Source: Clostridium facile (GTDB lineage: Bacteria; Bacillota; Clostridia; Oscillospirales; Ruminococcaceae). Taken from it: a DNA stretch of 64,000 bases. The position numbers were made by a program, and so were the translations under genes. The stretch lies in contig NZ_JACOQK010000001.1 in the NCBI RefSeq assembly GCF_014297275.1, positions 372,001 through 436,000 of the forward strand, read 5' to 3'. Positions within the stretch are counted from its first letter, which is position 1; the number at the start of each line of letters is the position of its first letter. A model generated the notes under the pieces. It did not search any database and had not been told where the DNA came from. It saw nothing but the letters and a program-made list of their open reading frames with translations. Positions 37,094 to 44,875 of the stretch are shown here, in pieces.

Positions 37094-37363
37094 TTACTTA
37101 ATATAAAAATCTGGATTACGCTTTAACCAAGCATGATCTCCATTATAATCCATATTTTGATCAACCTCTTCTAAATCAATATTTTCAATATTTTTATTAT
37201 TTAAATCCCCAAATACTCCAATGAATCTTAAGTCTTTTTCAGGAGTCCCTAGTAGAATTCCTCGTGCATGTTCACTATGATCAAATTTTTCTTGATAATA
37301 ATGTAATACGATTTCCATTATATCATCGGCATCTAATTTTATATATTTTATTTTTTTACCCAT
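37094..37363 (-). CDS. Hypothetical protein, 89 residues
   Basis: The sequence looks soluble and acidic, with an N-terminal Lys-rich strand (MGKKIKYIKLDADDIMEIVL), a middle GILLGTPEKDLRFIGVFGDL and a C-terminal DYNGDHAWLKRNPDFYIK. GGTGG precedes the ATG by seven bases. I do not recognise the family. It is paired with the DUF1871 gene. A role as an immunity or orphan antitoxin-type protein is only a guess from that company. Confidence 0.6.
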   Translation of the reverse strand: MGKKIKYIKLDADDIMEIVLHYYQEKFDHSEHARGILLGTPEKDLRFIGVFGDLNNKNIENIDLEEVDQNMDYNGDHAWLKRNPDFYIK

Positions 37364-37507
37364 TTCATTACCACCTATTTCATGTTATGCCTACATTACT
37401 ATAACCTAAGTTTACACATAAAAGGGATATTTGTAAAGAAATATTTTTATATGTACGGAACAGTAAATGCTATTTTGGAATAAGGTAAAATTTTTATTTT
37501 TAGCAAC

Positions 37508-37539
37508 AAAAAAGAGCTGCTTTTTAGCAGCTCTTTTTC
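37508..37539 (-). terminator. Terminator of GGGtGRT operon
   Basis: A 12-base stem AAAAAGAGCTGC/GCAGCTCTTTTT with a six-base loop, 15 bases beyond the stop codon of the minus-strand gene ending at 37554. It is symmetric, so it may also stop transcription from the other side. Confidence 0.88.
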
Positions 37540-37553
37540 TATAGAATTTGTGA

Positions 37554-38555
37554 TTATTTATTGCAAGCTTCATATGCAGCAACTGCACATGCAACAGTAG
37601 CACCAACCATTGGGTTGTTACCCATACCGATCAAGCCCATCATTTCAACGTGAGCAGGAACGGAGGAGGAACCAGCAAACTGAGCATCACCGTGCATACG
37701 GCCCATAGAGTCAGTCAGACCATAGGAAGCAGGACCAGCAGCCATGTTATCTGGGTGCAGGGTACGTCCTGTACCACCACCGGAAGCAACGGAGAAGTAT
37801 TTTTTGCCGTTTTCGATTGCCCATTTTTTATAGGTACCAGCAACTAAGTGTTGGAAACGGGTTGGGTTGGTGGAGTTACCTGTAATGGAAACGTCAACGC
37901 CTTCTTTTTTCATGATAGCAACGCCTTCGAGAACGTCGTTAGCACCATAGCATTTTACCTGAGCTCTTTCACCATCGGAGAAAGCAACCTGGCGAACTTC
38001 TTTTACAGTGCTTGTAGCAAAATCAAAATCAGTTTCCACATAGGTGAAACCATTGATTCTGGAGATGATGTAAGCAGCATCTTTACCCAGACCGTTCAGG
38101 ATAACGCGCAAAGGTTTTTTACGTGCTTTGTTTGCGGTTCTAGCAATACCGATTGCACCTTCCGCAGCTGCGAAGGATTCATGACCAGCTAAGAAGCAGA
38201 AACATTCTGTTTCGTCACGCAGCAGCATTGCGCCTAAGTTACCGTGACCTAAACCAACATTTCTCTGTTCTGCAACGGAGCCAGGAACACAGAATGCTTC
38301 CAAACCTTCACCGATTGCTTCAGCAGCATCAGCAGCGGTTTTGGAACCTTTTTTAATTGCGATTGCTGTACCCAGAGTGTAAGCCCATACAGCATTTTCA
38401 AATGCGATTGGTTGGATGCCTTTTACCAATTGTTCACAGTCAACGCCATGCTCTTGACAAAAAGCTTGTGCGTCTTCGAGAGTAGACCAGCCGTATTGAG
38501 CCAGGCATTTCTCGATTTTAGGCATTCTTCTTTCTTTACCTTCAAAATTAGCCAT
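37554..38555 (-). CDS. GGGtGRT protein (PF14057-type, unknown function)
   Basis: This 333-residue protein carries the family signature SVASGGGTGRTLHPDNMA, plus GHGNLGAMLLRDETECFCFLAGHESFAA and GLIGMGNNPMVGATVACAVAA. No transmembrane segment or signal peptide is visible. The family is named only for its motif and has no established activity. It is regularly found beside an Fe-S scaffold-like protein, as here. AAGGAGG precedes ATG 38555, 18 bases after the partner's stop, so the two form one operon. Confidence 0.9.
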   Translation of the reverse strand: MANFEGKERRMPKIEKCLAQYGWSTLEDAQAFCQEHGVDCEQLVKGIQPIAFENAVWAYTLGTAIAIKKGSKTAADAAEAIGEGLEAFCVPGSVAEQRNVGLGHGNLGAMLLRDETECFCFLAGHESFAAAEGAIGIARTANKARKKPLRVILNGLGKDAAYIISRINGFTYVETDFDFATSTVKEVRQVAFSDGERAQVKCYGANDVLEGVAIMKKEGVDVSITGNSTNPTRFQHLVAGTYKKWAIENGKKYFSVASGGGTGRTLHPDNMAAGPASYGLTDSMGRMHGDAQFAGSSSVPAHVEMMGLIGMGNNPMVGATVACAVAAYEACNK

Positions 38556-38573
38556 AGTACGAAACCTCCTTAA

Positions 38574-39263
38574 TTATTCTTCACGAGGGTCGATATATTG
38601 TTCAGCATCTTCATAACGACCATATGTAGCGATATTTTTTTCGTAAGCTTCTGCTGGAGCCACGCCGTGACGGATATCTTCCATCATTTTGCCCAATCTT
38701 ACGAATTTGTAACCGGTAGGTTCGCCTTGGTTGATAGCAACGTTTAAGATGTATCCTTCTGCTAAGGACAGGTAACGAACACCTTTTGCTTTTGTGCTGA
38801 AAGTAGTACCAACCTGAGAACACAGGCCTTTTCCTAAGTCTTCCAGAGCAGCGCCAACTGGCAGGCCATCTTCAGAGAAAGCAGTCTGGCTTCTACCATA
38901 TGCCAACTGTTTGAAAATTTCACGCATAGCAACGTTGATAGCATCACAAACCAGGTCGGTATTTAAAGCTTCCAACAAGGTTTTACCTGGCAGAATTTCG
39001 CCAGCCATAGCAGCGGAGTGGGTCATACCGGAGCAGCCCAATGTTTCTACTAAAGCTTCTTCGATAATACCATTTTTAACATTTAAAGTTAACTTACATG
39101 CACCTTGTTGTGGAGCACACCAGCCCACACCATGGGACAAACCAGAAATATCAGAAATTTGATAAGCTTTTACCCATTTTCCTTCTTCAGGGATTGGAGC
39201 AGGACCATGGTTGGGACCTTTTTTGAGAACGCACATGTTCTCGACTTCATGTGAATAATTCAT
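38574..39263 (-). CDS. Iron-sulfur cluster assembly scaffold-like protein (NifU/IscU N-domain type)
   Basis: The protein has 229 residues from ATG 39263, chosen because AAAGGAG lies seven bases upstream; a longer frame to 39311 lacks a site. A NifU-type core is visible: HGVGWCAPQQGACKLTLNVKN and ALVETLGCSGMTHSAAMAGEIL, where Cys and Ala-rich segments resemble the scaffold's cluster site, and DLVCDAINVAMREIF. It is longer than the usual ~125-residue scaffold. Operon partner of the GGGtGRT protein. Confidence 0.85.
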   Translation of the reverse strand: MNYSHEVENMCVLKKGPNHGPAPIPEEGKWVKAYQISDISGLSHGVGWCAPQQGACKLTLNVKNGIIEEALVETLGCSGMTHSAAMAGEILPGKTLLEALNTDLVCDAINVAMREIFKQLAYGRSQTAFSEDGLPVGAALEDLGKGLCSQVGTTFSTKAKGVRYLSLAEGYILNVAINQGEPTGYKFVRLGKMMEDIRHGVAPAEAYEKNIATYGRYEDAEQYIDPREE

Positions 39264-39350
39264 AAAGAGACTCCTTTCGGTTAGTTTCCAAAAATAAAAT
39301 TGCCGAAGCAATGCAGACTTAAGTAATCACAAAATTACTCAATTATTTTT

Positions 39351-39379
39351 ATTATAATATGTTTCTTTTCTTTTATCAA
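39351..39379 (-). promoter_or_regulatory. Sigma-A promoter for scaffold-GGGtGRT operon
   Basis: On the minus strand: TTGATA (39379-39374), a 17-base spacer and TATAAT (39356-39351), about 88 bases ahead of the ATG at 39263. The 5' leader contains a short inverted repeat, AGTAAT..ATTACT. Confidence 0.75.
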
Positions 39380-39772
39380 GTGGAAACAGCTAGTTTTTTA
39401 GCGAATCCCAAAGAATCGTTGTATTCTAACGAGAAAAAACGAACAAAAAAGTATTTTTTTGTATGATGGGTTAAAATGTTAACAAAGAGATGGAATGATG
39501 GCATAATCTATTTCAAAGAAAGAAAAATAAACAGGATATTTTTGCTTGGGAACCGGAAAAACCTCCATTCCAATTCAAAAAATCACATAAAATCAGTTCG
39601 GACAATCCTAAAAAGGGAGATTGGGCATGGTTCCATTCTTTTGATGGCTGCATAAGATAAGGTGAGCAGAAAAATCCGCAGACAGAGCGGGGAGAGTGGC
39701 TTGGATGGACGAAACAGCCTATTACAGGCCTGCAGGGGAGCTTTCCCCAAATGCGAATCTGCTTCAAATAAA
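39380..39772. other. Intergenic region with unexplained GC-rich segment
   Basis: No gene is supported. The part around 39600-39770 is more GC-rich than its surroundings and has short self-complementary stretches, including GGGGAGCTTTCCCC at 39735-39748. An open minus-strand frame at 39513-39767 gives a Cys/Trp-rich sequence resembling no family. A structured RNA or a dead gene are both possible; I cannot assign it. Confidence 0.3.
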
Positions 39773-39806
39773 AGGCCCGCTTTTTTGCAAGATAGAAAGC
39801 GGGCCC
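39773..39806. terminator. Strong hairpin terminator, probably for the AEC transporter gene
   Basis: A 10-base stem GGCCCGCTTT/AAAGCGGGCC with a T-rich tail on the minus strand (TTTTATTT). It lies 170 bases beyond the minus-strand stop at 39975. The plus strand also has ATTTTA after it. Confidence 0.7.
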
Positions 39807-39974
39807 GATTTTATAGTAATGTGAATTATGGTGTAAATAGTTAGCGATAATGATTAAAATAATGTTATATTGCTGAGAATATTATATTTATTAAAGGTGG
39901 GATTACCATGTGGTTTGTATTTCATATTATCTTCCCAGTTGTTTTGATATAGAGTAATTGCATAGCGGCTTTTA

Positions 39975-40901
39975 TTACCACAACAGTTGGGATACCATAA
40001 TTAACGCAGGGATTGTTATGATACATAAAATTGTGGATACGGTAAATACTGAGCTGGCCGTCTCAATATCGCCGCCAAACCGGGACGCAAAAAGCATTGT
40101 TCCCGTAGCGCATGGAGCAGCGGACAGAATGAGCATGGTAAGTTTTACTTCATAATCCAAAGGAAGTATCGTCAGGATCATCAATACAATTGCGGGGATT
40201 AAAATCAATTTTAAAAAGGAAACAATATAAACACGTATTGAGGTAAACGCTTTAATCAAATTGGTCTGGGCAATAAATACACCGGATACCACCATGGAGA
40301 GTGGTGTCATCAATCCGGCCAGGGAGCTGACAGCAGAAGCCACTGGGGCAGGAAATTTAATTTGAAATAAAAACATAGGAAGCCCGATTACAATGCTGAT
40401 AATAGCAGGAGAAGTAATTGCGGTTAGGATCAGTTTTTTATCCATTTTCCCAGTTAAAAGGCTTACCCCTTGGGTCCAGGTCATCAAGTTAAACGCGATA
40501 AAAAACGCGCTGGCATAAAAAACCCCTGTTTCGCCTACCGTTGCCAATAGCAATGGTATTCCCATATAGGCGGAATTTGGATAAATAGTGCCAAAACGTT
40601 CTGTAGCAATAGTATCATGGTTTTTTCCTTTCCATTTTAGAACCAGAGAAACGATGACTCCAAGAAACAGGACAAGCACGGAAAGTACAAAACAGATTCC
40701 AAGATTAGCAATTAATTTTGGATTGGAATCCGTTTGATAAGTATCTAAAATTAGGGCGGCAGTAACAATGGTAAGGACAAAATTAGAAATTTGTTTGTTC
40801 GCACGATTAGTAAACATTCCAATGCGATAACATACAAATCCAACTGCGATTAATACAAACATCATAACTACTTGGCTTAATATTGTAAGGGCAGAATCCA
40901 T
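39975..40901 (-). CDS. AEC-family (auxin efflux carrier) transporter
   Basis: The protein has 308 residues from ATG 40901, chosen for GGAGG six bases upstream rather than the longer frame to 40925. About ten hydrophobic helices are visible in two halves, beginning TILSQVVMMFVLIAVGFVCYRIG. The family's central motif appears in the IYPNSAYMGIPLLLATVGETG stretch and the C-terminal half has ILSAAPCATGTMLFASRFGGD. Bacterial relatives export or import small carboxylates such as malate. No metabolic neighbour hints at the substrate. Confidence 0.9.
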   Translation of the reverse strand: MDSALTILSQVVMMFVLIAVGFVCYRIGMFTNRANKQISNFVLTIVTAALILDTYQTDSNPKLIANLGICFVLSVLVLFLGVIVSLVLKWKGKNHDTIATERFGTIYPNSAYMGIPLLLATVGETGVFYASAFFIAFNLMTWTQGVSLLTGKMDKKLILTAITSPAIISIVIGLPMFLFQIKFPAPVASAVSSLAGLMTPLSMVVSGVFIAQTNLIKAFTSIRVYIVSFLKLILIPAIVLMILTILPLDYEVKLTMLILSAAPCATGTMLFASRFGGDIETASSVFTVSTILCIITIPALIMVSQLLW

Positions 40902-41354
40902 AATAACCTCCATCCTGCTTTGCAAAACTGGTTTACAGGGCAGGTTCTATATATGATATATTATTTATACTAGTTCATAAACCGTTCACACGGTTTGTTA
41001 TTATACCCTTAATAGAAAGAAAAATCAAATAAAAAGATAAAAATAGGTTAGATTTCTAGTTTATTGTTAAAAAATTTGTCCATTGGATAATGCTACTATT
41101 CATAGTGACGAAACCAATTCAATAATTTTTTAAAATTTTACAATTTAGGTTGACGGATAGAAAAGAATCAGCTAATATAGTCATAGGTATCATTTTATAG
41201 TAAGAAAACTGGCGTTATTTACTCTAATAGTAGGAAAATAACCCGTTTTTCTATGAGAAAATCAAAAAATTCTGTTCTGTGTTCAGATTTTATCAATATT
41301 TAATCAGTATAATAGAAAACAGAACAATGGAGTATGATCATAAAGGAGTGTTAT
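40902..41354. other. Divergent intergenic region upstream of rpe
   Basis: About 450 AT-rich bases. A bulged hairpin (ACTGGCGTTATTT with AAAATAACCCGTTTT, around 41207-41255) ends in a T-run and could be an attenuator or terminator. TATAAT at 41308-41313 is a likely -10 element for rpe, but no good -35 pairs with it. No coding sequence is supported. Confidence 0.4.
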
Positions 41355-41990
41355 TTGTTGCAGAAAATTTGCCCTTCTATTTTGTCGGCTGATTTCGCTG
41401 AATTGGCAAAAGATGCAAATCGTATGGCAGACGCTGGTGCGGATATGCTGCACGTGGATATTATGGATGGACAGTTTGTCCCAAATATCTCGTTAGGGCT
41501 GCCTGTATTAGAGTGTTTAAATAAAAAATGCGATTTACCAATGGACGTGCATTTGATGATTGTCCGTCCCCAAGATTACATCCAACGTTTTGCAAAAGCA
41601 GGAGCGGATATCATTACTTTTCATGTGGAAAGTGATTGCAACCCGTTGGAGTGTATTCAACAGATTAAAGCCTGTGGGTGTAAAGCGGGAATTAGTATTA
41701 AACCAAATACTCCCGTTATGGAAATTAAACCATATTTGGCTTTAGTAGATATGGTTTTGGTAATGACAGTAGAGCCTGGCTTTGGCGGGCAAAGCTTTAT
41801 GCAAGATATGATGGGTAAGGTGTATGAACTGCGCAGCATTTGCCCTGATTTGGATATTGAAGTAGATGGTGGTATTAACCATGAAACAGCTAAGATTGTA
41901 ACAGAAGCAGGTGCTAATGTATTGGTAGCTGGTTCTTATCTATTTGGTGCAGAGGATGCCTCTGCAGCGATTGCTTCTTTACGTTACTAG
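41355..41990 (+). CDS. rpe: Ribulose-phosphate 3-epimerase
   Basis: The protein has about 211 residues from TTG 41355, six bases after AAAGGAG. The ATG at 41334 lies upstream of that site and is unlikely. It is a TIM barrel with ICPSILSADFAELAKD, HVDIMDGQFVPN (metal His and Asp), MDVHLMI, MTVEPGFGGQSF and EVDGGIN. It interconverts ribulose-5-phosphate and xylulose-5-phosphate in the pentose phosphate pathway. It converges on mecA, with the 3' ends overlapping by four bases. Confidence 0.96.
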   Translation: MLQKICPSILSADFAELAKDANRMADAGADMLHVDIMDGQFVPNISLGLPVLECLNKKCDLPMDVHLMIVRPQDYIQRFAKAGADIITFHVESDCNPLECIQQIKACGCKAGISIKPNTPVMEIKPYLALVDMVLVMTVEPGFGGQSFMQDMMGKVYELRSICPDLDIEVDGGINHETAKIVTEAGANVLVAGSYLFGAEDASAAIASLRY

Positions 41991-42550
41991 TTTTTTGGAT
42001 AGGCAAGGGTTTCGATCGCGGTAGTTGGAATAATGCATTGGCTGTATTCTTGTAGGGAAGCGGTATACAAGCTGCCTTTTCCCTGTAAAATCCCATACTC
42101 GCTAATAATAGCGGTAAGTTTTTCTTCCAGCTTGCAAAAAGAATAGACAGATAGGAAATAAATATTGCCCATTCGATAAAGAGAACTTTTAAAAATAAGG
42201 TGGCTGTAATACTGGAACAGTGTTTCGCATACACGAAATACTTCTTCGATAGAAGAAAACGAAAATACCAATGGAATATTACATTGGCTTGTTTTATTGG
42301 AGACCTGTTTGCACATGTTGATATATAAAATACAACCGTCTGGCTCAACAGGAAAAGCTTCGATGAAAAGTTTTCCTTTGGTTAGATCTACACAAGTTTG
42401 TTCTTTTATCCTATATAACATGGCAACGATTGCTCTGCGTGTTACTGGATCATTATAATCCATTTCTTCATAAGTGATATCAAATTCCTGCATATCATCT
42501 GAAGTTAAAATCACTTTAATTGTTTGCTGATCCAGTAGTTCTATCTTCAA
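41987..42550 (-). CDS. mecA: MecA-family adaptor protein
   Basis: The protein has 187 residues. The N-terminus MKIELLDQQTIKVILTSDDM and ITYEEMDYNDPVTRRAIVAML matches the substrate-binding half of MecA. LFIEAFPVEPDGCILYI and the C-terminal region, which resembles the ClpC-binding domain, follow. It is shorter than Bacillus MecA (about 218). MecA delivers proteins to the ClpC ATPase for degradation. It is divergent from the Rnf-like genes by 54 bases and overlaps the 3' end of rpe. Confidence 0.85.
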   Translation of the reverse strand: MKIELLDQQTIKVILTSDDMQEFDITYEEMDYNDPVTRRAIVAMLYRIKEQTCVDLTKGKLFIEAFPVEPDGCILYINMCKQVSNKTSQCNIPLVFSFSSIEEVFRVCETLFQYYSHLIFKSSLYRMGNIYFLSVYSFCKLEEKLTAIISEYGILQGKGSLYTASLQEYSQCIIPTTAIETLAYPKN

Positions 42551-42604
42551 AATGGTTCACCTCTTTTTTTCAGACGTAATGAAGCCAACTAGTTGGGAGG
42601 AGTT

Positions 42605-43600
42605 ATGAGAACTTTAGTGGGAACAAAAAAAGGGCAACGTTATGATGTCATGTTAGCCCTGTTGGCACTTTTTGTGCTACCAATATATTATTATGGAGTC
42701 CGTGTATTGATTATGCTGGCTCTTGCGTTGGTTACGGCAATTGTGGTAGATTTTGCCGCACGAAAAATTTTTAAATATAAACCGGGGCGTCGTGTCCGTT
42801 ATAAAATAGATAATACTTCGGTTATCACAGCTATGATCTGTACTTTGCTGTTGTCAGCAGCTGTACCTTATTGGATGGTGGTTGTAACAGTAGCAATTGC
42901 TTTATTAGTAGGAAAGTATCCATTTGGTGGTAGGGAGCACAATATTTTTAATCCTGCTGCTGTAGGGTTAACATTTGTAGGTTTATGTTGGCCTGAGCTT
43001 GTATTCCAATACCCAGAGCCAATGCAGGCTGTGGATTTAAGCAATCGGGTTGGAGGAAAATTAGTCCATTCTATGGAGTACCAGTTAGGTTTAGGTGGTG
43101 TTCCAAGTGTGGATAAAATGGATGTTATCCTCGGAAAATTTGCAGGTCCAATGGGCGCTACATTGGCACTTGTATTGTTTGCGTGTGGAATTTATTTGCT
43201 GGTGCGTAGAACCATTTCGATTCATATTACAGCCTCTTTGTTGATTACAACGTCTTTGATGGTTGTAATAGCACCAAGGATTTCATCTAGTCTGAAAGCT
43301 ACTTTGGGTTATGAATTGGTTGCTGGTGTATTGCTGTTTGGTAGTGTATTTTTAGCGAATGATCCAACCACAACGCCAACTAGTAAGTTGGGGAAAGTAT
43401 ATTTTGGTATTGTTTTAGGATTATTGACTACAATTTTCAAATACTATGGTGTAAACGAATATGGTTTCCTTTATGCGTTATTGATCGCGAATGCCTTATC
43501 TAGTTTTTGTGATAGTTTGGCGGATCATACCATCTCTCTTTGGAAACGCCGTCGTACTCCGAAAAAAAGCCATCCGATTGGAGAGGAGGAAAAGGCATGA
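42605..43600 (+). CDS. RnfD/NqrB-like membrane subunit lacking the flavinylation motif
   Basis: The protein has 331 residues from ATG 42605 behind GGGAGG (spacing 4). It has about ten helices and the family landmarks KDNS-like KIDNTSVITAMI, the NIFNPAAVGLTFV loop (NPFNPA motif) and ANDPTTTPTSKLGKVYFG. In RnfD the covalent FMN sits on Thr of an S/T-x-A-T-P-L motif between those two landmarks. Here that stretch (about QAVDLSNRVGGKLVHSMEYQ) has no such motif. The GAT at 43154-43162 lies in a later helix. It is the first gene of a D-E-A trio with stop/start overlap to the next. Confidence 0.88.
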   Translation: MRTLVGTKKGQRYDVMLALLALFVLPIYYYGVRVLIMLALALVTAIVVDFAARKIFKYKPGRRVRYKIDNTSVITAMICTLLLSAAVPYWMVVVTVAIALLVGKYPFGGREHNIFNPAAVGLTFVGLCWPELVFQYPEPMQAVDLSNRVGGKLVHSMEYQLGLGGVPSVDKMDVILGKFAGPMGATLALVLFACGIYLLVRRTISIHITASLLITTSLMVVIAPRISSSLKATLGYELVAGVLLFGSVFLANDPTTTPTSKLGKVYFGIVLGLLTTIFKYYGVNEYGFLYALLIANALSSFCDSLADHTISLWKRRRTPKKSHPIGEEEKA

Positions 43601-44211
43601 CACAGAATCAGAGAGAATTAAACTGGAAATCTTTAATTTTTGACAACATGGTATTGGAGCGGGGGCTTTTATTAGCACCTGTGGTAATTATGTCCTATAC
43701 CTTAAAAAATGCGGTAGCGTTGAGTTTTGCATTTGCTGTGATTACGTTTATTACAATTTTAATCTCCTCTTTTGTTCCCAAAGCAATTCCATATACCATC
43801 CGTGTTATTTTTAATGTATTGCTTGCTTCTGTTGTGTTTATACCAGTGGCAATGCTAATTGATCAAATAGAAACCGGTTTGGTTTATAAACTGGGTATTT
43901 ACCTTCCTTTATTGGTAACCAACTCGTTAATTGTACAAAAGAGTGAAACACGTTTTCGGAAAGCTCCTTCCAAAGGAAAGATGGTTCTTGACCTTTTGCT
44001 TCAAATGGTAGGGTTTACAATTGTTGCCTGTCTAGTCGGAGCAATTCGGGAATTGTTAGGACGTGGCACTTTATGGGGATACCAAATTGGGATGGAAATT
44101 GCCCCAGCAGTATTATTACCATTTGCCGGATTTATGATGATTGCGTTTTTATCTGCGATTGTCAACCGGATAAAACAGGAATACCATCCAAAAAAGAAAA
44201 GGAGGGGTTAG
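43597..44211 (+). CDS. RnfE/NqrD-like membrane subunit missing both Fe-S cysteines
   Basis: The protein has 204 residues from ATG 43597, overlapping the RnfD-like stop by four bases with GAGGAGG upstream. It has six helices in the RnfE plan. RnfE normally has LGLCP in helix 1 and VTNC in helix 4 region, whose cysteines bind the intramembrane [2Fe-2S] cluster. Here those sites read GLLLAP (Ala at residue 27) and LPLLVTNSLIV (Ser at residue 110). AIRELLGRGTLWG matches the family's REIIGNGTLFG. The protein is therefore clearly a homologue, but not one that can hold the cluster in the known way. Confidence 0.88.
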   Translation: MTQNQRELNWKSLIFDNMVLERGLLLAPVVIMSYTLKNAVALSFAFAVITFITILISSFVPKAIPYTIRVIFNVLLASVVFIPVAMLIDQIETGLVYKLGIYLPLLVTNSLIVQKSETRFRKAPSKGKMVLDLLLQMVGFTIVACLVGAIRELLGRGTLWGYQIGMEIAPAVLLPFAGFMMIAFLSAIVNRIKQEYHPKKKRRG

Positions 44212-44214
44212 TAG

Positions 44215-44838
44215 ATGTCATCACAATTAATTGGTTCTACTTTAAATTATACTGGTACCTTCTTTTCCATGATGTTAGTGGCAATTTTTTTAGAAAACAC
44301 GATTTTTAGCCGTACTTTAGGGACCAGTACTGTGTTGTTAATGTTACGTAAAAAGATAAACCTGTTACTGTTTGGTATTATTTTAACAACTATTACAGTA
44401 ATAGCTTCTATTATTACGTATTTTGTAAATCCATTGTTGCAGAACTTAGAGTATCGGTACTATATTACCCCATTAGTATATGTTGCTATTATTGGGGCTG
44501 TATATATTGCAGCTGTTTTATTGGTGAGCGCTTTACCAAATCGTTTCTCGAAAGAAATAAAGCCAATGATCCATTTATCTGCTTTTAACTGTACTGTATT
44601 AGGGGCGTTGTTATTAATCAATTCTTTAAAAACGATTAGCTTTTGGTCCGCAATTGGCTTTGGGCTAGGAACAGGGTTAGGCTTTATGTTAGCAGTATTC
44701 TTGCTGGCGGTATCCTATTCTTATTTATATAGTAATCATATTCCAAAACCATTTCGGGGTTTCCCAATTACTATGATGTATATTGGTATCCTTTCTATGG
44801 CTTTCTATGGGCTGATCGGGCATCAGCTTCCTGTATAA
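44215..44838 (+). CDS. RnfA/NqrE-like membrane subunit missing one of two Fe-S cysteines
   Basis: The protein has 207 residues after AAAGGAGGGG. It has six helices in the RnfA plan. The first cysteine motif, normally VLVKFLGLCP, reads TIFSRTLGTST (Ser at residue 38). The second, normally TTNCAVLGVALL, reads SAFNCTVLGALLL and keeps its Cys (residue 126). IPKPFRGFPITMMYIGILSMAFYGLIG matches the family's [26 protein letters not shown]. It ends the trio; rnfB, rnfC and rnfG are not in the window. Confidence 0.9.
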   Translation: MSSQLIGSTLNYTGTFFSMMLVAIFLENTIFSRTLGTSTVLLMLRKKINLLLFGIILTTITVIASIITYFVNPLLQNLEYRYYITPLVYVAIIGAVYIAAVLLVSALPNRFSKEIKPMIHLSAFNCTVLGALLLINSLKTISFWSAIGFGLGTGLGFMLAVFLLAVSYSYLYSNHIPKPFRGFPITMMYIGILSMAFYGLIGHQLPV

Positions 44839-44875
44839 AAACAAAATATAGTAATAACAATATGGAGGTTTGCGC

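Noticed and set aside
39513..39767. 84-codon minus-strand frame in the GC-rich segment
   Set aside because: No ribosome site and no recognisable protein pattern.
43130..43170. MGAT in the RnfD-like protein as a covalent flavin site
   Set aside because: The GAT falls in a later helix than the family's S/T-x-ATPL loop, and the S/T before GAT is Met. Alignment of the landmarks places the true site upstream, where the motif is absent.
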